Assembly (NCBI GenBank): GCA_022559845.1
Contig: CM040118.1
Coordinates: 443,112,053 to 443,176,052 of the forward strand
DNA from: Amorphophallus konjac
Lineage: Eukaryota > Streptophyta > Magnoliopsida > Alismatales > Araceae
Length of the DNA stretch: 64,000 nt
Direction: 5' to 3'
The notes under the pieces are model-generated. The model saw only the letters and a program-made list of their open reading frames with translations, was not told the DNA's origin and did no database searches. Position 1 is the first letter of the stretch, and every line of letters starts with the position of its first letter. Of the stretch, positions 20,601 through 32,548 are shown piece after piece. Both the position numbers and the translations under genes were made by a program.

Positions 20601-21696
20601 ATTTTCATAATAAAATTCTGATTATTATAATAAATCACCGTTTTGGCTAACTAATGCATTTTTAATGAACAAAAACTTCCTGTAAACATGTCTAAACACT
20701 TGTAAATCAAATGCACATAAGATTAAACCATGGAATCAAATTAATTCTATTAAACTCTAATTACTTGATTTTCTTCCTACTTACCGTTCATTTTTGAACT
20801 CCACGACTTAATGTCGTTAAACATTATCCCTTAAATTGTTATCCACTTTTCTTGCAACTTCTGAAATTGTGTCAAATCTGTGCTTATTACAAACAGCATA
20901 TTCTTGAAAATTCTTGGCCATATACATTAAAGTGGATGTCTAAACGTACTTGGGATCTTCGGATCCATATGACTCAATGCCTGGCATTAATGGGGCCCGG
21001 TCTGGTCCTGGGGGGAGCGCCCGAAAGTACTTGTGCCCATGGGAGTTGATTGACCAATGGTGTGACATTGCACCGAAGTGCATGATAGATTTACTTGATA
21101 CGGCATTCCACTATTCGTACTTGTTTACTTGTTACTTGTTTACTTGAAAATTACATGAATTACTTGATTTGCGTGAAAATGGCCAATTACATGAAATTCC
21201 TTATTTGTTCAAAGTCATTACTTGGAAATTCATCTTGATATCATATCATCTCAATTACTTGGAAATTCTATTCATGTTTATATACTTCCCGATACAAGTT
21301 AGAAAGTTGTTTAAATTGCTAACACTTAAAGATTGCCTGGTTCATAGAGATATAAAATCCTACTGAGCTTTTAGCTCACCCTACGTTTTGATTAATTGTT
21401 GCAGGAAATGAAATTGAACAAGGGAATGGACATGAGTGAAAGAGTGTTTTCCTTTTTACCTAGGTTTATGTAGATCAACTAGTGATTTTACAAGAATGTT
21501 GTAATTTGGATTTGGAAGTTGTAATTGTCTTTATGGCTTATCAATTAGTGTTGTAAACTTCATTTTGATGGAATAAAAGTATCATTTTCCCGTTCATTTC
21601 TGATTTTAGAAATAAAATTGTACATGCTCTGATCGACACGCGTGTTTACGACTCGTCGCGCCCTCGATATTCCGCGTCGGGACGTGACAGTCTTTG

Positions 21697-21708
21697 TGGT
21701 ATCAGAGC
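21697..21708 (+). other. Primer binding site of element A (tRNA-iMet)
   Basis: TGGTATCAGAGC, seven bases after the LTR end at 21689. It is complementary to the initiator tRNA-Met 3' end, as usual in chromoviruses. Confidence 0.93.
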
Positions 21709-21930
21709 CTAGGTTACATAAAATCCTAGGTTTCACAATTATAGGTTCATTCTTAAAACATAGTTTCCCTCAAACATAGGTTCTAGATCAATATCTAGAA
21801 ATTGGATAGGTCTCAAAACCTTCCTGGTAAGATTGGGTAGAAACACGGGTTAAAAGAGAATTATCAAGAAATAAATACCACAACAAAAATAATAAACCTT
21901 GGAATTATGGTTTCAGGCTAATTCTCGCAA

Positions 21931-24900
21931 ATGGCCGCCGAGAGAGCTCAATGGCGCGAGATGCAGCGGACTGTTCAAGGCTTAACACAAGCCCTCCAAC
22001 AGGTTGCTCAGGGAGGAGCAAACCGAGGAGCCGGAGATTTGCATAGGAATTTCCGAAGCATGAACCCTCCCAAGTTCGCTGGATCTACGGATCCGGACGA
22101 GGCCGAACATTGGATTAAGGAGATCGAGAGGATATTTCGAGTCATGCAATGTGCCGATGAGGAAAAGGTCCTACCCGCTACTTTCCAACTAGAAAGAGAT
22201 GCACGTGCCTTGTGGGAATCGATCGAAGCTACTTTACCGCACGACCAAATTCTATGGGAAGAGTTCGTGGAACACTTCAATAGTAAATACTTCTCCGATC
22301 GAGTACAAGACAGGAAGGCCGCCGAGTTTGCCGCTTTGAAGCAAAGGGGTTTATCGGTGGCGGAATATGAAGCTCAATTTTCGAGGTTATCTCGGTACGC
22401 TCCACATCTCGTGGGTACTGACAAGATGAAGGCACGGAGATTTCTTAATGGCCTTAAGCCGCAATATATTACTCAACTCACCCCGATGGATATTCAATCA
22501 TATTCTGATATGGTACGGAGAGCACAACTCCTAGAAGATGCAACGGAGTTATCGGATCGCATCCGAGGAAGGGAAGCCAAGAGAGAGCAAGTTACTGGGT
22601 TCGGAAGTTTCAAACCTTCCTTCGGGAAGAAAAGGCCCAATGACGGGCGTAATTTTATCAAGGATGGGCGAAATTTCAACAAAGGTGGACGTAATTTTCA
22701 AGGGGACAAGAAGCCGAGGACATTCGACAAGCAAATTGTCCCTATATCGGCAACATCAAAGGAATTATGCAAATACTGCGAGAAGCCCGGACATAAAGCC
22801 GAGGAATGTTGGAGAAAGCTCAGTGCATGTCTTCGATGCGGGAGTCGGGAGCATAGGATCCCGAATTGCCCTCTTCTTAATGATCAAGCTCCATCACCGG
22901 CAAAGCTTCCTATTATTGCTAAGAAGCCAGGAAGACTTCAAGCCCTTATGGGTAAGGAACCTACCGAGGAAGGAGGCATCGTGGAAGGTACTCTTTTCAT
23001 ATACTACAAGCCTGCCTCTGTCTTATTTGACACCGGAGCTACGCATTCATTTATATCTAGAAGATTTGCTGGTCTTTTATCTGTGAAGCATGTTCCATTA
23101 AATTCTACACTTACCATTACTACACCTATTGGAACGGGAACGGAGATTAAACACGTCTATCCTGATAGTGAAATTCTAATTAGTGGTTATAACTTACCTG
23201 CTGATTTGGTATGCATGGAGATGGAAGGATATGATGTTATTTTGGGTGCCGATTGGCTATCTACACATGGTGCTAGTGTCAATTGCAAGTTGGGTACGGT
23301 AACTTTCATGGGTTACCCCGACCTTCTATTTTCGGGTATCAGGCATTTCAAGCACATACCTCTAATTTCGGCCCTCAAGGCCGAGAAATTCTTAAGGAAG
23401 GGTGGTGTCGGTTTCTTAGTTTCTATCACTATGACCGAGCACACGGAACCCATTCTAAAGGACATTCCTATCGTTCGGGATTATTCTGATGTATTTCCGG
23501 ATGAGTTGCCCGGTATTCCACCCGAGAGAGAAGTGGTTTTCTCTATTGATTTAATTCCGGGAGCGGCACCAGTTTCTAAAGCTCCATATCGGATGTCTGC
23601 CGTGGAAATGAAGGAGTTAAAGGATCAATTATTGGAATTACTGGAGAAGGGGTTTATCCGACCAAGTACTTCACCTTGGGGAGCCCCGGTCTTATTTGTC
23701 AAGAAGAAGGATGGTTCGATGAGACTATGTGTTGATTATCGGCAACTGAATCAACTCACCATCAAGAATAAATATCCATTGCCGAGAATTGATGAATTAT
23801 TCGACCAGATTTCTGGAGCTCGATATTTCTCAAAGATCGACCTTCGATCTGGTTATCATCAATTGAAGATTAAGGAAAGTGATATTCACAAGACTGCATT
23901 CCGGAGTAGGTATGGACATTACGAGTTCACCGTTATGCCTTTTGGCTTAACAAATGCGCCTGCCGCATTTATGCAGATGATGAACAGCGTATTCAGGCCG
24001 TACCTCGATCAATTTGTGGTTGTCTTCATTGACGACATTTTGATCTACTCCAAGTCAAAGGAAGAACATGAGGAACATCTCAAGAGGGCCCTTCAATTAT
24101 TAAGAGATCACAAGCTTTATGCCAAATTAAGCAAGTGTGATTTCTGGTTGGAGGAAGTTTCTTTTCTCGGTCACATAATTTCCCGGAATGGCATCACCGT
24201 CGATCCTTCAAAGGTTGAGGCCGTAAAGAATTGGGAAAGACCTACTAGTGTGACGGAAATCTGAAGTTTCTTGGGATTGGCTGGATATTATCGAAGATTT
24301 ATCAAGGATTTCTCAAAGATCGCAGTATCTTTAACAAGATTGACAAGGAAGGAGAATCCTTTTATATGGTCCGAGGAATGCGAGAAAAGCTTTCAAACTT
24401 TAAAGGATTGTTTGACGACTGCTCCTATTCTCACATTACCTACAGAAGGAGGAGGATTTGAAGTGTATGCTGATGCATCTGGAATTGGCCTAGGTTGCGT
24501 ATTAATGCAACACGGCAAGGTCATAGCTTATTCTTCACGGCAATTGAAGAAACACGAGGAAAATTATCCCGTACATGACCTAGAGCTGGCAGCTGTGGTC
24601 TTTGCTTTAAAGATCTGGCGACATTATCTCTATGGCGAAGCCTTTACGGTGTATTCTGATCACAAGAGTCTCAAATATTTATTCTCTCAAAAGGAGCTCA
24701 ATATGAGACAAAGACGGTGGTTGGAATATTTAAAGGATTTCGATTTCTCTATACAATATCATCCCGGAAAAGGTAATGTCGTAGCTGATGCACTTAGCAG
24801 GAAGCCGATGGCTTTATTATCGAGCATGATGGTTAAAGAATGGCATCTACTTGAAGAAATGGCCAACTTAAACCTCAATATGGAGGAGAAGGAAGACAGA

Positions 24901-26358
24901 GTGTTTATTGCAAATATTCGACTCCAACTCGAGTTACTCTCGGAAATCAAGGAATGGCAAGTTGATGATCCATTGATCGTGGAAATTAAAGAAAAATTAG
25001 ATCAACGACCGGATTTCCTTTTGGCTGATGATGGAAGGCTATTATTCAAAGGAAGAACTTGTATACCCGATTGTTCTACTATCAAGGGTAAAATCCTAGA
25101 AGAAGCACATCGGTCAAGGTACACTATTCACCCTGGTGCTACAAAAATGTACCAAGACCTCAAGATAACATTCTGGTGGCCTAATATGAAGAGAGAGGTA
25201 GCCGAGTTCGTAAGCCGATGTTTGGTTTGCCAACAAGTCAAGGCCGAACACCTCAAACCAGCTGGCAAGCTCAAGCCTCTCGAAATACCAGAATGGAAAT
25301 GGGATAGTATCGGTATGGATTTCATTGTTGGTTTACCGAAGACCCGAAATAGTTTTGATGCTATATGGGTAATTGTGGATCGGTTAACAAAGTCCGCTCA
25401 CTTTTTACCTATCAAGACTAGATGGACGGTGGATGTTCTAGCCGCCTTATATATCAAGGAGATCGTAAGGCTGCATGGTATTCCAAGCTCTATTATTTCG
25501 GACCGAGATCCGAGATTCACCTCTCATTTCTGGAAGGGTTTACAATCAGCTATGGGTACTAGGCTAAGGTTTAGTACGGCTTTTCACCCTCAGACGGATG
25601 GACAAACCGAGAGGACGAATCAAATTATTGAAGATATGTTGAGAGCCTGCATGATTGACTTCGGTGGTAGTTGGCATGAACACTTACTGCTGACTGAGTT
25701 CGCTTATAACAATAGCTATCAGTCGAGTATTCAAATGGCACCATTCGAAGCATTATATGGCCGAAGTTGCAGATCGCCTCTATGCTGGAGCGAGGTTGGT
25801 GACAAGGGATTGCTTGGTCCCGACATTGTACAAGACACAACCGACAAAATCCAGTTAATACAAGGAAGGCTAAAGGTCGCCCAATCAAGGCAAAAGAGCT
25901 ACGCCGACAATCGGAGGAGAGACCTTGAATTCCAAGTGGGGGAGCATGTCTTCTTAAAGATCTCACCCACCCGTGGAATTAGAAGATTCGGCATCAAAGG
26001 AAAGCTAAGTCCGAGATTTATCGGCCCTTTTGAGATTCTGGAGAGAATCGGCGAGGTAGCATACAAGCTGGCCTTACCTCCTCAACTGGCTGGTGTACAC
26101 GACGTATTCCATGTATCCATGCTAAGGAAATACGTCTATGATCCCTCACATGTGATTCAATTTGAAGAATTGAAACTCCAAAAGGACTTATCATATGAAG
26201 AAAGACCGATCAAAATATTAGATCAAAAATTGCACCAACTGAGAAATCGGGCCATACCGATGGTGAAAGTCCAATGGAACAAGCGTGGATTCGAGGAAGC
26301 AACCTGGGAATTGGAAGAATCCATCAAGAAGAAATACCCGGATTTAATCTCAGGTTAG
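21931..26358 (+). pseudogene. gag-pol: Element A gag-pol, one in-frame stop, otherwise full length
   Basis: One frame of 1475 codons, started by an ATG in good context (GCAAATGGCC). Gag capsid domain covers residues 40-215, with zinc knuckles at C280-C293 and C300-C313. The protease has DTGA at 367-370. Reverse transcriptase has FIDD at 699-702. RNase H begins at about residue 845 (YADAS). The integrase has an N-terminal zinc-finger region, then D1130, D1191 and E1227 with canonical D35E spacing. A chromodomain-like C-terminus follows (VKVQW...EEATWE). The only lesion I see is TGA at 24262-24264, where element B reads an arginine codon; this fits a CGA-to-TGA transition at a CpG. It lies between reverse transcriptase and RNase H, so integrase would not be made without readthrough. 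Confidence 0.95.
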
Positions 26359-26429
26359 AAATTCGACCTCTCTACTCGAATTTTTGAATTTTAGTTATAT
26401 AATGTGAATTTGGAGGACCAAATTCTTTT

Positions 26430-26442
26430 AAGTGGGGGAGGA
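26430..26442 (+). other. Polypurine tract of element A
   Basis: AAGTGGGGGAGGA directly before the 3' LTR start TGTAGAAACCC. Element B has the same tract at 36959. Confidence 0.92.
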
Positions 26443-29400
26443 TGTAGAAACCCAAAATTTAAAAATGAGAAATAAACTTTTCAATTTGATTATGTAATTA
26501 AAATTTTCATGAAATAATCAAATTTCATTTTTACTCTATGAAATAAGCTAGTTTATTGAATTTACTTGAATCAACTAGAAGTAAATAGAGATTAAATGCT
26601 TTGCACCTTAGATAAATCAATAGTAAGCCCAATAAAAGTCTATGTAATGGATTAGGTTTACAATTGGCCTATTGGATAATGCATAATGGGCTGAATTAAT
26701 GGTTAAATGATTCAATAAAGGTTAAATTAACCTTAAATTCGTAACATGTGTTTAATATGATATTTAAGGGATTATAATAACCCCATTTCTAGAAGATTTG
26801 ACTCAAAAATAGACCCTTACCTACCAGCCACCTTGGACCAGCCGTTTTTACACTGAATTCACACTTAAGATGGTCTAAATTAAGAGGAGAAATTGTATTT
26901 TTCTTCTAAAACGAGTTCATGGGGTTGGTGGATTTAGGTAAGGAAATTTTGACCCATTTTGCCAAGTTTTGGCTATAAATAGAACCTCATTTGACCCTCA
27001 AACCATCCCTGGGAGTTAAATTTATGCTGCTGCGAAGATTCGTGGAGATTTGAAGGAGGATTTGGAAGATTAAGGGTTTTCTTTATATATTTGGGGATAA
27101 TCTTAGATCCGTCAAAAGGTAGGTGTCTCTCAGGCTAAACTTCAATTAAATCATGTCATCTTGTTCATTTTTCTGTCCTCTTTCCATTGATAGCTCATTT
27201 ATTAAATTCCGTTTTGAAATGAGCAAGTTATGGTCATTTTATTGGAGGTGTATTCCCGTTTTTTTTATCAGGTCTAGAACGCGCTATACCTCAGTAGCGC
27301 GTTCTGAACGCGCTGGCCCGACATAGCGCGTTCACACAGTGTTTTTCCCGCCCCTCTGGGGTCAAACATTTTAAAAAAAAATTTATATTTTCAGAACGCG
27401 CTACCCAAGGGTAGCGCGATCTTCAAAGTCGCGCTAGCTTATGCTAGCGCGTTCACAAAAATTAGGTCAAACATTTTTTTTAAAAAATATATATATATTT
27501 CTAGAACGAACGATATATATATATAATTGGCCTTGACCGCACCGCACCGCACCTCGGCTCGGCTCGGCTCGGCACAAACAAACAAATAAATATATATATT
27601 ACTAGTTTTGTATCAATTCACAACTCAAGCCCACATCCTATGCCCCTTGTGTCCTGACCCAAGGGTGAGTTCTTCAACATATAAAGCTATGCAAGTTTTT
27701 TGTAACTTCCAATGTGGGACTAAACTTAAGTCACTTTATAATAGGAACTATATCTGTTGGAAGTCCACGTTAATTGTACGTAATTAGTCACCAAAAGTAA
27801 GAAAATGTAAGATTAGCATGTTTTAATTCTTACAGCACGTTAAAAATTTATTTTTATAGAATGAAATTATTTTTACATGTAAAAATCTAATTTTCACCAC
27901 ATTAGTTTATACATACTAAAAATTGTTTCCAACATGTTAAAACTATTTCTAGCATGTTAAAAGTGACTTCCAATATGATAAAATTATTTTATACATACTG
28001 AGATAAAAAAATTATTTTCAGCATGATAAAATCTATTTAAAGCTATTTTTGTGCATATAAAACTTAATTTCCTATTAAATAATTAGTAAATTGATGCATG
28101 AAAATTACTTCCAGCATGATAAAAATTCTTCTAGTATAGTAAAATTATTCCAGCATGTTAAAATTATTTTTGGCATGTTAGAATTATTTTCAGTGTATTA
28201 AAACTATTTTTTAGCATGATAATTCTATTTTCCTATCAAATAATTAGCAAATAAATAGAGAAAAATGATTTTTAGAATGATAAAAATTATGTTGTTATCA
28301 AAAAATTTCTGTAATCAGCATGGTAAACTTATCTTATCATCTTATCAGTAAGTTGATTATTTTAGCATGTTAAGTATTAATTTTAGCATGTTAATAATTA
28401 ATTTTCAGCATGTAAAAATTAAATCCAGCATGAAAAAAATTATTTTTATCATCTTACCAGTAAGGTAACATATGAAAATCATTCACAGCATGTTAATATT
28501 ATTTTCAGCAAGTTAGAATTATTTTCAACATAAAAAGTTATTTTCATAATAAAATTCTGATTATTATAATAAATCACCGTTTTGGCTAACTAATGCATTT
28601 TTAATGAACAAAAACTTCCTGTAAACATGTCTAAACACCTGTAAATCAAATGCACATAAGATTAAACCATTGAATCAAATTAATTCTATTAAACTCTAAT
28701 TACTTGATTTTCTTCCTACTTACCGTTCATATTTGAACTCCACGACTTAATGTCGTTAAACATTATGCCTTAAATTGTTATCCACTTTTCTTGCAACTTC
28801 TGAAATTGTGTCAAATCTGTGCTTATTACAAACAGCATATTCTTGAAAATTCTTGGCCATATACATTAAAGTGGATGTCTAAACGTACTTGGGATCTTCG
28901 GATCCATATGACTCAATGCCTGGCATTAATGGGGCCCGGTCTGGTCCTGGGGGGAGCGCCCGAAAGTACTTGTGCCCATGGGAGTTGATTGACCAATGGT
29001 GTGGCATTGCACCGAAGTGCATGATAGATTTACTTGATACGGCATTCCACTATTCGTACTTGTTTACTTGTTACTTGTTTACTTGAAAATTACATGAATT
29101 ACTTGACTTGCGTGAAAATGGCCAATTACATGAAATTCCTTATTTGTTCAAAGTCATTACTTGGAAATTCATCTTGATATCATATCATCTCAATTACTTG
29201 GAAATTCTATTCATGTTTATATACTTCCCGATACAAGTTAGAAAGTTGTTTAAATTGCTAACACTTAAAGATTGCCTGGTTCATAGAGATATAAAATCCT
29301 ACTGAGCTTTTAGCTCACCCTACGTTTTGATTAATTGTTGCAGGAAATGAAATTGAACAAGGGAATGGACAAGAGTGAAAGAGTGTTTTCCTTTTTACCT

Positions 29401-29628
29401 AGGTTTATGTAGATCAACTAGTGATTTTACAAGAATGTTGTAATTTGGATTTGGAAGTTGTAATTGTCTTTATGGCTTATCAATTAGTGTTGTAAACTTC
29501 ATTTTGATGGAATAAAAGTATCATTTTCCCGTTCATTTCTGATTTTAGAAATAAAATTGTACATGCTCTGATCGACACGCGTGTTTACGACTCGTCGCGC
29601 CCTCGATATTCCGCGTCGGGACGTGACA
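26443..29628 (+). repeat. Element A 3' LTR (3186 bp)
   Basis: Starts TGTAGAAACCC after the polypurine tract and ends CGTGACA before the CGCAT duplication. It carries the same TATA box (26972), hairpins (27277-27451) and AGCATG array as the 5' LTR. Differences are mostly scattered transitions. Confidence 0.95.
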
Positions 29629-32376
29629 CGCATGGACGCGTTTTACATAAGAAATGACTTTAACAAAGGCGTCAATTTAAACTAATTCCCTATGGCAAGG
29701 CGTTAATTCCGTTCGAGTTTCGTTCGACCCAGGAGACTATCCAGAGCAAGTTTCTGGATAACTACGTGGAAGATTGGATAGGGTAAGAACTCTATTAGGG
29801 AAATATTACTTCCAATACGATACTAACTCCATTAGGATCGTAAAAACCCTATAAATAACCCTTTCTGTCGAACCCTAATAGGCTATTTGGTTGAAGGAAG
29901 CTCTGCTGCCGTGCGTGAAGAACAGGTAATGTTCTTCTTCCTCTGCCTTCAGTCAGAGAATATGAAGATTATTAATCGTTCTTCATCTTCTTTTTCTGTA
30001 GGTTGTCTGTGAGGGAGCTTTCCCTGTCTCGCTGAAGAACGTGGGTTCTTCATCATCTCCCATCTTCTTCCGATTACAGAAGGGGGGGGGGGAAGCTGTA
30101 AATTTTTCTACGACCGGAGTCTAGGAGAAATCTTCTACGAAACCATCGGGAGGCTGCTGTTACTTGACTATCAGTGCTGTTAGAGTTGCTGTTTACACAA
30201 CTTCTGAACACTCTGTCTAGAACAGAGTATCGTTCTCTCTTCACTTTCTTCACGTGTCTTCACCCAGAACATCATCAGGTAGGTTTTCTCAAGAACGTAG
30301 CCCAAACTAGTTTAAGATCTTTAATAATATCATCGGTCATCCATGCATATAGTTTTACTGTGGTTTCAAATATTTTGTATAAAATTTCAAAAGAAACGCC
30401 CTTGACAAGGGTGCTAATTTAAAAGAAGCGACCCACACCAGGGCTCTAATTGTAGTTTTGACGCCCTGCCCAGGAGTTGTCAATTTCACCCAATTGTTAA
30501 TTAATCGTGTTTAAAAAATTTAATATCTATAAAACTACGAATCTAATAGGATGCATCATCATACCTGTTGAATCCTGCTATTTTTCTTGTCCTGACCATG
30601 TAATTTGTTTTCCTGAAATTCTATTTATCTGGAAATTCTACTGTTCATGTGAAAACTTGATAAATCCTGAAATAACGACCTCCTGTAAGTCGTCTCTTAT
30701 AAAAGTGACGCCCTGAACCAGGGCGCGAATTTGAAAGTAACGCCCCTGTTAAAGGCGCTTTCTACTAAAATTCCAGAATTTAGAGATTTTGCAAAATAGA
30801 AATTTATAATGGACAACCGCTGCAAAAGTCGTCAAATCATAAATAAACGCCCCTATAGAAGGCGTTAATTTGATAAGTAATGACTTAGATTAAGTCGCTA
30901 TTTTCCTGTGTTACTATTTTGAATTATTTTCTGTTAACCGAGGGTTTTGATATATATATATATATAATTATATTATCTGGCACTATATTTCCATTCCGTG
31001 AATATAGTCCCATGTTTCACGATGGTTTATCGCATTACCCTCAATTCTCAGTGACATACAAGCTCTCCATTGGACATTCCGTTCCTTTGGACTAGCAAGT
31101 TAGTCATAGAGACCTCCATAAGACTCCTCGAGCTTTGGATTCCCTCAAGGTCGATTGAGCGGGTTGTACCATGAAAACCTATCACACTACTTTGCCATGT
31201 CACTCTATAGAAACATGGTATACTGGCCCTCATGTTATGCTATGTGTATGATATGAGAATTATCTTAATGAACGGGGAAAGCATGCCATTATTGTGATGT
31301 TCTTGTGGACCCCAATTCTATATCAAACATTATTATGATGTTCTTGTGGACCTCAATTCTATATTAAAAGAGTGACCATCTACTTGTGGGCACTTACTTG
31401 TCATGGTACCCAAGTTAGGGAACCAATTCCACCCAGTTTATTGACATGTCATGGTTTCTATGCTTTGCGTAAATTTTATCGCCAGTATGTCCTTACTCAA
31501 GGGCCTTGCCCTTGAATTCCATAAAAATCTTATCTTATCATCTTATTAAAGTTTGTTCTTAAAACTCCTTATTGGCTATAAACTATCGTGGATGTCTAGA
31601 TCTATCTTTAATGCTGTGCATATAAGGGCCCGATCTGGTCCTGGGAAGAGCACCCAAAAGTACTAGTGCCCATGGGAGTTGTAATGATACCGGTGTCTAG
31701 CATTACACCGAAGTAATCTTTCTCTTGATCTTTGGCATTCCACACTCTCTCTTTCTCGCGTGCGTGACTTGACTTGCGTGACTTTACTAGCGTGGCCCGA
31801 CACGGGCAAAGTACTTGCGTGAAGTAGCCAATTCCCACATGACATGATAAATATCTTGACACATATTTGATACAAGTTCTTGAAAGTTCATGAATAGTTC
31901 ACTTCATTATCTCTTGTTATACTCTCTACCTTGTCGTTTTACGCAAGCATGCATAGCCAAAGTGCATTTACATGTGACAAATGTAATTACTTAAACCCAT
32001 TGCTAGTTCTTGAGATATAATTTCCTACTGAGCGTTCGCTCACTCAGTGTTTCCATACTTTTCAGGTAAGTCCGACGATGAGGGAACTCAGTATGAAGGG
32101 GAAGGTCAAGAGTGAAAGAGTTAGAGCTACTCAAGCATCAATTAGTCCTGTCTTTTCTATATTTTCTCGAGTCAATGTTGTACTTTTCTTTTATTAAGCC
32201 TAGTATTTGCAAGGGTTTGTAATAGACATATTTTTATAAAGGAAATAAAGGATTGGGTTATCTTTACTTTTGCGCATCTCTGATTTTTGGTGTCGAATAC
32301 ACTAATCCTCTGATTGACATGAATGATATAATCTCGTCACGCATCTCTGGGTATCTTCCGCGCTCGGGGCGTGACA
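29629..32376 (+). repeat. Element B 5' LTR, second part
   Basis: Resumes after element A and aligns with 37238-39982 to the end CGTGACA at 32376. TATA box at 29848. Palindrome blocks lie at about 29640-29710, 30390-30480 and 30675-30900. The short TA repeat at about 30952 is shared with the 3' LTR. No genes; open frames are LTR shadows repeated in the 3' LTR. Confidence 0.92.
29848..29857 (+). promoter_or_regulatory. TATA box of element B 5' LTR
   Basis: CCTATAAATA, repeated at 37452-37461 in the 3' LTR. In the 5' LTR it is now separated from the first 266 bp of U3 by element A. Confidence 0.6.
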
Positions 32377-32383
32377 GTTTTTA

Positions 32384-32395
32384 TGGTATCAGAGC
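32384..32395 (+). other. Primer binding site of element B (tRNA-iMet)
   Basis: TGGTATCAGAGC, seven bases after the LTR end at 32376, followed by CTAGG as in element A. Confidence 0.93.
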
Positions 32396-32548
32396 CTAGG
32401 GTATTCAATTCCTAGGAAACCCAAGTCCAAGGATAAGTCTGAACCTCTAACCAGTGAGATTGGGTAGAACCAAGGGTTAAAGTCAACATAGAATTAAAAG
32501 CCTTTTAACGCAATCCCATACTAAAATAGCTATTGTAATTGTAGGACA

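Larger units (their letters stand above)
18486..21689 (+). repeat. Element A 5' LTR (3204 bp)
   Basis: Nearly identical to 26443-29628. Order: AT-rich U3, TATA box at 19015, four GCGC hairpins, a CGGCT tract, an AGCATGTTAAAA-type array, then a unique region ending CGTGACA just before the primer site. Three short open frames at 20852-21366 recur at 28791-29305 only because the LTR is duplicated. Confidence 0.95.
18486..29628 (+). mobile_element. Element A: young Tekay-like chromovirus, nearly intact
   Basis: Perfect target duplication CGCAT at 18481-18485 and 29629-29633. LTRs are 3204 and 3186 bp, beginning TGTAGAAACCC and ending CGTGACA. Primer site, gag-pol and polypurine tract are all in place. 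I count about 29 substitutions between the LTRs by eye (about 0.9%), plus a length change in the CGGCT tract, so it is the youngest dated element here. Only one in-frame stop interrupts gag-pol. The gag type, long LTRs and C-terminal chromodomain-like region fit the Tekay/Del branch. Confidence 0.95.

Noticed and set aside
20852..29305. Three pairs of 65-codon open frames repeated at 20852-21366 and 28791-29305
   Set aside because: They are identical because they lie in the two LTRs of element A. They have no domain and no coding signal.
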